Shown piece after piece: positions 57,054 to 64,000 of a stretch of 64,000 nt of DNA. The notes under the pieces are model-generated. The model did not search any database. It worked only from the letters and a program-made list of their open reading frames with translations, and had not been told where the DNA came from. Position 1 is the stretch's first letter; the number at the start of each line of letters is the position of its first letter. The stretch is from Aquabacterium sp. OR-4 (lineage in GTDB: Bacteria > Pseudomonadota > Gammaproteobacteria > Burkholderiales > Burkholderiaceae_C). A program made the position numbers and the translations under genes. The stretch spans positions 62,001-126,000 of the forward strand of contig NZ_JAOCQD020000001.1 of the NCBI RefSeq assembly GCF_025290835.2, given 5' to 3'.

Positions 57054-59804
57054 TCACAGCTGGCGCAGGGCCACGCCCATGTCGCGCCATTGCTCGGGGT
57101 GGCAGGTGAACAGCAGCAGCTGGTGGCGCTGGGCGGCATCGAACAGCACGCGCTTCATGGCGCCCAGGCGCTCGGCGTCGCTGTGCACCAGCGCGTCGTC
57201 CAGGATCAGCAGCGTGGGCCGGCCGGCCTGCTGCAGCAGGTCGGCGTAGGCAAAGCGGCTGATCAGGCGCAGCTGCTCGCGCGCGCCGAAGCTCAGCTCG
57301 TCGAGCGCGGCGCGTTCGGCGCCGCCGTCGGGCGCGGGGCGGGTGAGCGATTCGGGCGCCAGCTGCGCGTCCATCTGCACCGCGGCGCCGGGCAGCAGCA
57401 GCGGCAGGTAGTGCTGCAGGCGCTGCTGCAGCGGGGCCTGCAGCCGACTCAGCGTGGCCTGGCGGCGGGCCTCGATGCGGCTGCACAGCAGGGCCAGCGC
57501 GGCGGCGCGGTGCTGCAGCTCGGCCGCACGGCGCCGGGTGCGCGCCAGCGCGCCGGCCAGGCTGTCGCGCTGCTCTTCGAGGCCCTGGGCGCCGGCCTGC
57601 TGCAGCGTGCCTTCGAGCACCAGCAGCTGCTCGCGGCGCTGCTGGTGGGCCTGCAGCAGCTGCTCGATGCTGCGCGCCAGGCGCGCGATGTCCTGCGCCA
57701 CGATGTCGGGCCGGGCGGCGGCCAGCGCGGCCTGGGCCTGGCCGATGCGCGCGGCCAGCGCCTCGTGTTCGGCCTGGGTGGCCAGCAGCTGCTGCTGCGC
57801 CTGCTGCTGGCGCGCCGCGCGCGCCGGATCAACCAGCGCGGCCTGGGCGGCAGCGTGTTCGCGCTGCGCCGAATCGAGCGCGCTGGCGGTGGCGGCCTGG
57901 CGGCGCTGGGCGCCGGCCAGGGCTTCGGCCGCGGCCTGCTCGCTGCGTGTGGCGGCGTCGTGGGCGGCCTCGGCTTCGTCGAGCGGCAGGGCGGTGGTGG
58001 TGGTGGTGGTCGCGCTGGCGTTGGCGTTGGCCGGCAACCGGTCGAGCGCAGCCTGGGCGCTGGCGATGCGCGCCTGGGCCTCGCCGGCCGCCGCCTGCAC
58101 TGGCGCCAGACCTTGCGGCGCCACGATGGCCAGGGCCTGCTCGGCCAGGCGGATCTGCGCCTGGCGTTCGGTGTGCGCGGCCAGCCGGGCCTCGGCCTCG
58201 GCCAGATCGGCCAGGCCCTGGCCCTGCAGGGCCGCCTGCAGCGCGGCCAGGGCCTCGTCGTGCTGGCGCGCCAGTGCCGCCAGATCCTGCCCGCCCGGGG
58301 TGATGCGCAGCGTGCCGCCACCGGGCAGGGCCAGCGTGGCCGGGCTGTCGAGCAGCAGCTCGCCCTGGCCCTGCAGCGTGCGTTGCACCTCGCCCGTGCC
58401 GGCACCGGCACCGGCACCGGCATCGGCACCGCCAGCCGCGCCTCTGGCCAGGCCCAGCGCCTGCCCGGCCGGCAGATCGAACTGCAGCCGCGTGGCCACG
58501 GCCTGGCGGCGCAGCGCGGCCTCGCGGGCGCCGCGATCCAGCCTTTGCAGCACCTTGAGCTGGGCCTCGCCGATGGCTGGATGCGCCGCGGCCTGGGCCC
58601 GCAGCGTGGCCAGGTGCTGGTGCGCGGCATCGGCACGCTGCAGCGCATCGGCCTGGCGCGCGGCATCGGCCTGCGCCTGCTGCAGCTGCTGGGCCAGGGC
58701 CTGGCGCTGCGCGGCCTCGCGTGCCGTGCGCCAGGCCAGGCGTGCGGCCTGGGCGCGGGCCTGGCTGGCCTGCACGCCGGCGGCGGCCACGGCCACCGCG
58801 GCGTCGGCGGCCTGCAGCTGCTGGGTGGCCTGGGCCAGGGCCTGGCCGCGCTGCGCGGCCTGCGCCTGCTGGCGCGCCAAGGCATCGATCTCGCCAGCCA
58901 GCAGCTGGCGGGTTTGCGCCAGCTGGGCGGCGCGGGCCTGGTCGGCGGCCAGCTGCTGCTGCTGGCCGGCCAGGGCCTGCTGGCGGGCCTGGGCCTCGGC
59001 CAGCGTGCTGCGCAGCGCCGCCCAGGGTTGGGCGGTTTCGTCGGCCTGGTGCTGGGCGCGCAGCGTGGCCAGCTGGTCGACCTGCTGGCGGTAGCTGGCG
59101 ATCTGCTGGTCGAGCGCGCTGATCTGCGCCTGCTGCTCGTCGGCCAGCTCGGTGGCTTCGGGCAGTCCGCCGCCACGCCGGGGCACGCCCTTGGCGGTGA
59201 GCAGTTCGTCGCGCTGGCCGCGCAGCCACTGCAGCAGCTCGTCGCCGCCGCTGGCGGCCAGGCCGCCCAGCGCGGCCGGGCCGCCCGCGGCATCGGCCTG
59301 GCCCTGCAGGGCATCGTGCAGGTGCTCGCGGGCATGGCTCACATCCAGCGCCTGGCCGCTGCCCTGCTCCACCCACAGCAGGCCGGGAATGCCCCAGTGC
59401 TCGGGCCGGCTGGCGCCCTTGGCGGCAAAGCCGAAGCCGAAGCGCTGGGCCAGGTGGTCTTCGGCCTCGGCGCCATCGAGCGCACGCTGGCTGCCGATCT
59501 GCAGCGTGCAGCGCTTCTTGCCCAGAAAGCTCTTGACCAGGTGGTGCGGCTGGCCGTCGAGCATGAAGTCCAGCGTGATGGTGGGCGTGGCGCTGCTGCC
59601 CTCGCCCCAGGGGCGCAGATCGTCCACCGCGGTGGAGCGGTGGCGCTCGAAAAACGCCGCGCGGATGGCCCGCACCAGGGTGCTCTTGCCGGCCTCGTTG
59701 GGCCCGGCCAGGATGTTCAGGCCGGGCTCGAAACCCTCCAGCAGCAGCGGCTGGCGAAAGCGGCGCAGCTGCTCGACCTGCAGCCGGGTGATCTGGAACG
59801 CCAT
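57054..59804 (-). CDS. SbcC/Rad50/YhaN-like SMC-type ATPase
   Basis: This is a 916-residue ABC-type ATPase of the Rad50/SbcC/YhaN group. Walker A is AGPNEAGKSTLVRAIRAAFF near residue 35. The middle 550 residues are long coiled-coil, very rich in Gln, Ala and Arg, with a small globular segment. The C-terminus has LSFGAREQLRLISRFAYADLL (ABC signature) and TLLILDDALVHSDAERL (Walker B), followed by a H-loop in LFTCHPEQW. No zinc-hook CxxC was noticed, as in YhaN-type proteins. Poly-Thr and Ala-Gly repeat inserts occur. It is 15 nt downstream of the SbcD-like gene and presumably works with it on DNA ends. Confidence 0.88.
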   Translation of the reverse strand: MAFQITRLQVEQLRRFRQPLLLEGFEPGLNILAGPNEAGKSTLVRAIRAAFFERHRSTAVDDLRPWGEGSSATPTITLDFMLDGQPHHLVKSFLGKKRCTLQIGSQRALDGAEAEDHLAQRFGFGFAAKGASRPEHWGIPGLLWVEQGSGQALDVSHAREHLHDALQGQADAAGGPAALGGLAASGGDELLQWLRGQRDELLTAKGVPRRGGGLPEATELADEQQAQISALDQQIASYRQQVDQLATLRAQHQADETAQPWAALRSTLAEAQARQQALAGQQQQLAADQARAAQLAQTRQLLAGEIDALARQQAQAAQRGQALAQATQQLQAADAAVAVAAAGVQASQARAQAARLAWRTAREAAQRQALAQQLQQAQADAARQADALQRADAAHQHLATLRAQAAAHPAIGEAQLKVLQRLDRGAREAALRRQAVATRLQFDLPAGQALGLARGAAGGADAGAGAGAGTGEVQRTLQGQGELLLDSPATLALPGGGTLRITPGGQDLAALARQHDEALAALQAALQGQGLADLAEAEARLAAHTERQAQIRLAEQALAIVAPQGLAPVQAAAGEAQARIASAQAALDRLPANANASATTTTTTALPLDEAEAAHDAATRSEQAAAEALAGAQRRQAATASALDSAQREHAAAQAALVDPARAARQQQAQQQLLATQAEHEALAARIGQAQAALAAARPDIVAQDIARLARSIEQLLQAHQQRREQLLVLEGTLQQAGAQGLEEQRDSLAGALARTRRRAAELQHRAAALALLCSRIEARRQATLSRLQAPLQQRLQHYLPLLLPGAAVQMDAQLAPESLTRPAPDGGAERAALDELSFGAREQLRLISRFAYADLLQQAGRPTLLILDDALVHSDAERLGAMKRVLFDAAQRHQLLLFTCHPEQWRDMGVALRQL

Positions 59805-59819
59805 CGTGCGCGCCCCCCG

Positions 59820-60992
59820 TCAGGCCGCCAGGCCGCTGGCGGCCGGGGGCGTGCTGGCCAATGGCGGGGCCACGGCGGCCAGGTTGCGCGGCGCCAGCGC
59901 GGCGGTCAGCAGGGCCAGCGCATCGCGTGCGGTGCGCGCCTCGGGCGTGGTGCCGGCCTGCTCGGTGCGCAGCTCGGCGATCAGCTCGCCCAGGTAGCCG
60001 TCGGCCTGCAGGCTGGCGATGTCGTCGCCGGTGGGGTTCAGGCGCAGATCGGCCAGATCGCATTGCAGATCGCGCGCCGCGGCCTCGGCACGGGCGATGG
60101 CGGCCAGCAGGGCCGCATGGCCGGCCAGATCGGTGCTGCCGGCCACGCGCAGGCTGGCCACGTCGTGGGCGCCCAGCGCGTCCAGGCGCTCGACCAGGGC
60201 CTGCACATCGCTGGCCACCTGCAGGCTGGCCTCGAGCGCCTGCCAGCGGTACTGGCCCACCGCCAGCGCCTGCACCTGCGGCTCGGCGCCGGGCGCGGCC
60301 AGGCTCACCAGCAGCGCCTGGCCGGCGCCGTTGTCCTTGAAGCGGTCGGGCTCGGGCGTGCCGGCGTACCAGGTGCGCGCGTCGATGCGCTTGCAGCCAT
60401 GCCAGTCGCCCAGCGCCAGGTAATCCAGCCGGGCTCGGGCGGCGCGGTCGGGGGCGATCGGGTTGGTGGCGTCGATCTCGTCGGCCAGCAGGCCCTGCAC
60501 GCTGCCGTGCGCCAGGCCCAGGCGCAGCAGGCCGGCGGGGGTGTCGCAGGCGTCGAACCAGGCGCTCAGGTCGCCATGGGTGTGGCGCTGGGTGAGCGGC
60601 GCGGGCAGCACGGCAAAGCCCAACTCGGCAAACAGGCGCGGCTCGGCGCTGAGCAGCAGGTGGGCATTGGCCGGCACCGCGCCCAGGCGCTGGGCGCGGG
60701 TCCACACGCTTTCGGCCAGCGCGGCGTCGTGGTTGCCGGGAATCATCAGCCACGGCCCGGGGTAGGCGGCCAGCGCATTGAACAGGCGGCGCACGATGCG
60801 GTCGGACACGGTCTGCGCGTCGAACACGTCGCCGGCCACCAGCACCGCGTCCACCCGGTGCGCGGCGGCCAGCGCGGCCAGGCGCTCCACCGCGGCCAGG
60901 CGCGCCTCGGCCAGCAGGGGCGCATGCTCCGGGTCGAAGCTGCTGAACTGGCGGCCGATCTGCCAATCGGCGGTGTGCAGGAAGGTGGGCAT
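59820..60992 (-). CDS. SbcD/Mre11/YhaO-like DNA repair exonuclease
   Basis: This is a 390-residue calcineurin-like phosphoesterase. Motifs in order are HTADWQIG (motif I), GDVFDAQTVSD (II), MIPGNHDAAL (III), LAHGSVQG (IV) and LGDWHGCKR (V). Gln replaces the usual metal-ligand His of motif I (DWH in SbcD/Mre11). The start at 60992 gives MPTFLHTADW, which matches the expected immediate start of motif I. It is the first gene of the operon sbcD-like, sbcC-like, recC, recB, recD, and is divergent from the DUF2380 gene with a 184-nt gap. It probably forms a nuclease-ATPase complex with the next gene. Confidence 0.9.
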   Translation of the reverse strand: MPTFLHTADWQIGRQFSSFDPEHAPLLAEARLAAVERLAALAAAHRVDAVLVAGDVFDAQTVSDRIVRRLFNALAAYPGPWLMIPGNHDAALAESVWTRAQRLGAVPANAHLLLSAEPRLFAELGFAVLPAPLTQRHTHGDLSAWFDACDTPAGLLRLGLAHGSVQGLLADEIDATNPIAPDRAARARLDYLALGDWHGCKRIDARTWYAGTPEPDRFKDNGAGQALLVSLAAPGAEPQVQALAVGQYRWQALEASLQVASDVQALVERLDALGAHDVASLRVAGSTDLAGHAALLAAIARAEAAARDLQCDLADLRLNPTGDDIASLQADGYLGELIAELRTEQAGTTPEARTARDALALLTAALAPRNLAAVAPPLASTPPAASGLAA

Positions 60993-61176
60993 GACGAGGG
61001 CGCTGGCTGCCGGTGCGGCGGTGCCGCAAGACGGCGAAGCCCGAACCATAGCCGTTTGCTGGCTCGAAACATGAGCCAGCGGCACGCGACAAGACCGCAC
61101 CGAACGGCTAGGCTGCGCCAGCGCACTGCGCCGCAGCCCCCCGCGCTGCGCCGATGCACGGCGCCAAGGAGCCACG

Positions 61177-61917
61177 ATGCCGATCCGCCTGTGCCCGAAC
61201 CTGTGCCCGCGCCTGCGCCCGAACCAGCGCCCGAACCTGCGCCTGAACCACCCGGCCCGCGCCACGCCACTGCGGTGCCTCCCGCACCTGCCGCACCTGC
61301 CGCACCTGCCGCACCTGCCGCGCCTGTCACGCCTGTCACGCCTGTCACGCCTGGCCGGCCTGATCAGCCTGCTGGCCGGCCTGCTGGCGCCGCCACTGGC
61401 CCAGGCCCAGCCGCTGCCCGGAGCGCTGCGCGTGCTGGTGCTCGACCTGGAGCAGGCCGGCGACCTGGGCGACGCCACGATGCAGGCCGAACGCACGCTG
61501 CGCCTGCAGCGGCTGAGCCAGAGGCTGCGGCAGCGCCTGGGCCAGGCCGGCCTGGTGACGGTGGTGGACGACACACCGCAGCGCGAGCGCCTGGCGCATG
61601 AGCGCGCGCTGCACGACCTGCGCCACTGCAACGGCTGCGAGCTGGACATCGCCCGCGCGCTGGCGGCCGACGCGGTGCTGGTGGGCTGGCTGTTCCGCAT
61701 GAGCCAGCTGATCCTGACCATGCATTTCGAGCTGCGCGATGCGGCCACCGGCCAGTTGCTGATGAAACGCGCACTCGACTTCCGCAACGACGCCGAGAAC
61801 AGCGGCGAGCGCATGCTCGACTACCTGCTGCGCGACATGCGCGAAGGCCGGCTGTGGAACGGCGCACCCACCTGGGTGCCGGGCCCGCCGCCGGCGGCGG
61901 CGGCAGCGCCGCGCTGA
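61177..61917 (+). CDS. DUF2380 family exported protein with repeat-expanded N-terminus
   Basis: This protein has 246 residues. The start at 61177 follows an AAGGAG ribosome site. Residues 1-60 are unusual: Pro/Leu/Arg-rich and built of tandem repeats (LPH and LSR units). They lead into a hydrophobic stretch LAGLISLLAGLLAPPLAQAQ with a likely signal-peptidase site. The mature part matches DUF2380: LRVLVLDLEQAGDLG, NGCELDIARALAADAVLVGWLFRMSQLILTMHFELRDA and a C-terminal DYLLRDMREG. Two Cys in HCNGCE are conserved in the family. The function of DUF2380 is unknown. The stop is immediately adjacent to that of the convergent response regulator gene. Confidence 0.85.
   Translation: MPIRLCPNLCPRLRPNQRPNLRLNHPARATPLRCLPHLPHLPHLPHLPRLSRLSRLSRLAGLISLLAGLLAPPLAQAQPLPGALRVLVLDLEQAGDLGDATMQAERTLRLQRLSQRLRQRLGQAGLVTVVDDTPQRERLAHERALHDLRHCNGCELDIARALAADAVLVGWLFRMSQLILTMHFELRDAATGQLLMKRALDFRNDAENSGERMLDYLLRDMREGRLWNGAPTWVPGPPPAAAAAPR
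61284..61355 (+). repeat. Eight 9-bp tandem units inside the DUF2380 gene
   Basis: Four copies of GCACCTGCC are followed by GCGCCTGTC, two ACGCCTGTC and ACGCCTGGC. They encode the LPH/LSR repeats before the signal-peptide core. Because the unit is 9 bp, copy-number change would keep the frame. Confidence 0.85.
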
Positions 61918-62331
61918 TCAGGCGGCGTGGGGCTCGGCCTGCAGCAGCAGGCGCTGCACCCGCTCGCCCAGCAGGCGCGGGTTGCCGGCCTTGGGCACGA
62001 AAGCGTCGTAGCCGCTGAAGCCGGCGCGCACCTGGGCCTCGTCCAGCCCGGTGTGCATGGCGATCTTGGCGCGCGCGGTGCGCGGGTTCTGGCGCAGCGC
62101 ACGGCCCAGCGCCATGCCGTCCAGGCCCGGCATCTCGACATCCAGCACAAAGGCGTCAAAGCGGTGGCGGCCCACCGCCTCCAGCGCGGCCAGGCCGCTG
62201 TCGGCCGTCTGCACGCAGTAGCCCATGGCCTCGAGCGTGGCGCACATCACCGCCCGCGTGGCGGCACAGTCATCCACGGTGAGGATGCTGCGCTGGGCGG
62301 CAGACGGCCGCGGATCGGCAGGCAGGGACAT
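61918..62331 (-). CDS. Single-domain response regulator (CheY-like)
   Basis: This is a 137-residue receiver domain without output domain. The acidic pair is Asp20-Asp21 (LTVDDCAATR), the phospho-acceptor is Asp64 in FVLDVEMPGLDG, the conserved Thr is in IAMHTG, and the Lys is in FVPKAG. No kinase gene is adjacent; the orphan PAS kinase at 45843 is the only one in the window. The coding end meets the DUF2380 stop with no gap. It could act as a phosphate relay or a CheY-type motor signal; neither is shown. Confidence 0.92.
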   Translation of the reverse strand: MSLPADPRPSAAQRSILTVDDCAATRAVMCATLEAMGYCVQTADSGLAALEAVGRHRFDAFVLDVEMPGLDGMALGRALRQNPRTARAKIAMHTGLDEAQVRAGFSGYDAFVPKAGNPRLLGERVQRLLLQAEPHAA

Positions 62332-62348
62332 GCCGCTCAGCTTAGCGA

Positions 62349-62395
62349 TTGGCCGCCGCGGCGAAAAGGGGCTGGCGCCGCGCTGCGGCGGCCAA
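62349..62395. repeat. Inverted repeat upstream of the response regulator
   Basis: TTGGCCGCCGC and GCGGCGGCCAA form a perfect 11-bp stem around a 25-nt GC-rich segment, 18 nt before the response-regulator start. It lies in the 253-nt gap between two same-direction genes. It may be a weak terminator for the serine hydrolase or a structured leader. No U-tract is present. Confidence 0.45.
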
Positions 62396-62584
62396 GCCGG
62401 GCTTGCTCAAAAATGCGGCAAAGGCCCCATCTGGCGGCGGCCTGGGGCCTGTCCAGAGCTTGGGCCCAGGTTGTGCACAGGCTTGTCACCAGCCCCGGGT
62501 GGCCAGATTTTTTTCGATGTCCGACCCGGCAGCTTGGTGATATGAGCCGTTCGGCGCATGGCCTGGGGGCGGCGCCGGCGGCGT

Positions 62585-63847
62585 TCAGGCCGCGCTGTCC
62601 ACCACCGCGGCATTGACCAGCGTGCGCAGCTCGCGCCGGATCGGGTACAGGCTGCTGGGCATCAGCTGGGTCATGAACACCACCGAGAGGTCTTCCACCG
62701 GATCGACCCAGAACGCGGTGCTGGCTGCGCCGCCCCACCAGTACTCGCCCAGGCTGCCGGCGATGCCGGTGCGCGCCACGTCGGTGGTCATCGCAAAACC
62801 CAGGCCGAAGCCGACGCCGCGGTACGGCGCTTCGGTGAACAGGCTCAGCGACACATCGGCCAGGTCGGCGCCGCCGGGCAGGTGGTTGCTGGTCATCAGC
62901 GCCAGCGTCTTGGGGCCCAGCAGGCGCACGCCATCCAGTTCGCCGCCGCGGCGCAGGCATTCGCAAAAGCGCAGGTAGTCGGCCGCCGTGCCCACCAGGC
63001 CACCGCCGCCCGACGGGCAGCGCGTGGGCTCGCGGAAGCTGCGGCCGGGCAGCACGGCCAGCCGCCCGTCGGCACCGGCCAGGTAGCACTCGGCCAGCCG
63101 GTGGGCCTGCTCGTCGGACACATGGAAGGCCGTATCCACCATGCCCAGCGGGCCCAGGATGCGCTGCTGCAGAAAGTCGGCAAACGCCAGGCCCGAGATC
63201 TGCTCGACCAGGTAGCCCAGCACATCGGTGGCCACCGAGTAGTTGTAGGCCGTGCCGGGCGAAAACTCGAGCGGCACGGTGGCCAGCGCATCGACAAAAT
63301 CCTGCAGCCCGCCCTGTTGCTCGAAGGGCTCGAGCCGCGCCTTGCGGTAGGCCGCATCGACGCTGGTGCGCTGGTGGAAGCCGTAGCTCAGGCCGGCGGT
63401 GTGGCGCAGCAAATCGATCATGCGCATCGGCGCCGCGGTGGGCCGGGTGACCCAGCCGCCGCCGCCGCCCGGCACACCGGCGCCGCCGGCCTGGTACACG
63501 CCCAGGCCGCGCCACGACGGGATGAAGCGGTGCACCGGGTCGTCCAGCGCCACCCGGCCTTCTTCCACCAGCATCATGAAGGCCACGCTGGTGATCGGCT
63601 TGGTCATCGAGTAGATGCGCACGATCGTGTCCTCGGTCATCGCGCGACCCGGCACCTCACCACCGGGCAATACCGCGTGGCCCATCACGCTCTGGTGCAC
63701 GATCTGCCCATGGCGGGCCACCAGCAGCTGCGCATGCGGCAACCGCCCCGGCGCCACATAGCGCTCGTGCAAAAAACGGTCGATGCGCGCCAGGCGCTCG
63801 GCGCACAGGCCTTGCGAAGCGGGGCTGGCGGTGGGGAGAGTGGGCAT
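62585..63847 (-). CDS. Class C beta-lactamase-fold serine hydrolase (EstB-like esterase)
   Basis: This is a 420-residue serine hydrolase of the beta-lactamase/penicillin-binding-protein superfamily, group of cytoplasmic esterases. The catalytic SxxK is SMTK (Ser80-Lys83), and Tyr201 in TAYNYS is the second catalytic residue. Other family blocks are LLRHTAGLSYGF, DVLGYLVEQISG and LGMVDTAFHV. There is no signal peptide, which favours an esterase over a beta-lactamase or peptidase. The ATG at 63847 is used; a TTG directly before it adds one residue. An insertion of Gly/Val-rich residues (GGAGVPGGGGG) lies near residue 125. The substrate is unknown. Confidence 0.9.
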   Translation of the reverse strand: MPTLPTASPASQGLCAERLARIDRFLHERYVAPGRLPHAQLLVARHGQIVHQSVMGHAVLPGGEVPGRAMTEDTIVRIYSMTKPITSVAFMMLVEEGRVALDDPVHRFIPSWRGLGVYQAGGAGVPGGGGGWVTRPTAAPMRMIDLLRHTAGLSYGFHQRTSVDAAYRKARLEPFEQQGGLQDFVDALATVPLEFSPGTAYNYSVATDVLGYLVEQISGLAFADFLQQRILGPLGMVDTAFHVSDEQAHRLAECYLAGADGRLAVLPGRSFREPTRCPSGGGGLVGTAADYLRFCECLRRGGELDGVRLLGPKTLALMTSNHLPGGADLADVSLSLFTEAPYRGVGFGLGFAMTTDVARTGIAGSLGEYWWGGAASTAFWVDPVEDLSVVFMTQLMPSSLYPIRRELRTLVNAAVVDSAA

Positions 63848-64000
63848 CAAGGCTCCGGGTCAGTCGGCCATCGGGCCCGCATGGTGGCCGGGCCTGGGCC
63901 GCCCGTCAGTCATGCCGGCGACCCGGCCCGGGGCCGGCCTGACCGGGCCGGGCGAACCGCCGCGTGGGCAGCCACATGGGCGGCCACATGGGCCGCCAAA
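63848..64000. other. Right edge, no gene seen
   Basis: The last 153 nt are upstream of the serine hydrolase gene. They include short CCACATGGGC/GGCCACATGG repeats at the extreme end. No promoter could be assigned. Confidence 0.4.

Noticed and set aside
56817..61601. Plus-strand open frame of 1594 codons
   Set aside because: Mostly antisense to the SbcC/SbcD-like genes; no domains.
62500..62520. T-run as an intrinsic terminator
   Set aside because: The seven-T run is on the plus strand, while both flanking genes run on the minus strand, and no stable stem directly precedes it.

Overview
The window is very GC-rich, with G/C-biased third codon positions and almost no non-coding DNA. Gene content suggests a Burkholderiales-type betaproteobacterium: a Ralstonia/Cupriavidus-style membrane-bound hydrogenase, RecBCD, PhoX, RlpA and an orphan Bug-type binding protein. 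This taxonomic call is inference. No rRNA, tRNA, CRISPR array, transposase or integrase was seen.

1-13.7 kb (minus strand): one long uptake [NiFe]-hydrogenase operon, read right to left as hoxK-hoxG-hoxZ-(orphan HigA-like gene)-hoxM-hoxL-hoxO-hoxQ-hoxR-hoxT-hoxV-hypA-hypB-hypF-hypC-hypD, running off the left edge. Catalytic and cluster cysteines match the oxygen-tolerant Ralstonia MBH position for position. hypF is the short form. hypB has a second histidine-rich segment inside its GTPase domain. hoxZ has an in-frame N-terminal leader with its own ribosome site. A sigma-54-like promoter with an IHF-like site precedes hoxK.

13.7-26 kb (plus strand): a 2081-residue protein with two lipase-like alpha/beta hydrolase domains and a CHAT (caspase-like) protease domain, then an RlpA/SPOR lipoprotein, a TonB-dependent receptor and a chemotaxis receptor.

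26-37.4 kb: a Tat-exported PhoX phosphatase with a clear Pho box, a TIR-like protein with a TTG start, an MBL-fold hydrolase, an orphan Bug/TctC binding protein, a LuxR-type regulator, a DUF3237 protein, a TPR protein, an SDR, and an SsuABC/NrtABC-like ABC importer.

37.4-47.1 kb: a translationally coupled pair of an atypical cytochrome P450-like protein and a DyP-type peroxidase, preceded by seven copies of a hexanucleotide repeat. Upstream on the same strand is a 1401-residue regulator joining a degenerate CHAT-like domain, a class III nucleotide cyclase domain, a STAND-type ATPase and a TPR-like tail. An orphan PAS histidine kinase follows on the other strand.

47-61 kb (minus strand): a five-gene DNA-end-processing operon: SbcD-like nuclease, SbcC-like ATPase, recC, recB, recD, with 4-nt overlaps in the recCBD part.

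61-64 kb: a DUF2380 protein with a repeat-expanded signal region, a single-domain response regulator and a class C beta-lactamase-fold serine hydrolase.

The best candidates for undescribed biology are the hydrolase-hydrolase-CHAT giant, the pseudoCHAT-cyclase-STAND regulator beside the P450-like/DyP pair, and the TIR-like protein. A further theme is in-frame short-repeat expansion in many genes (HypB, RecC, RecD, the SbcC-like protein, the DUF2380 protein), plus a dispersed palindromic element present in both hypF and the DyP gene.
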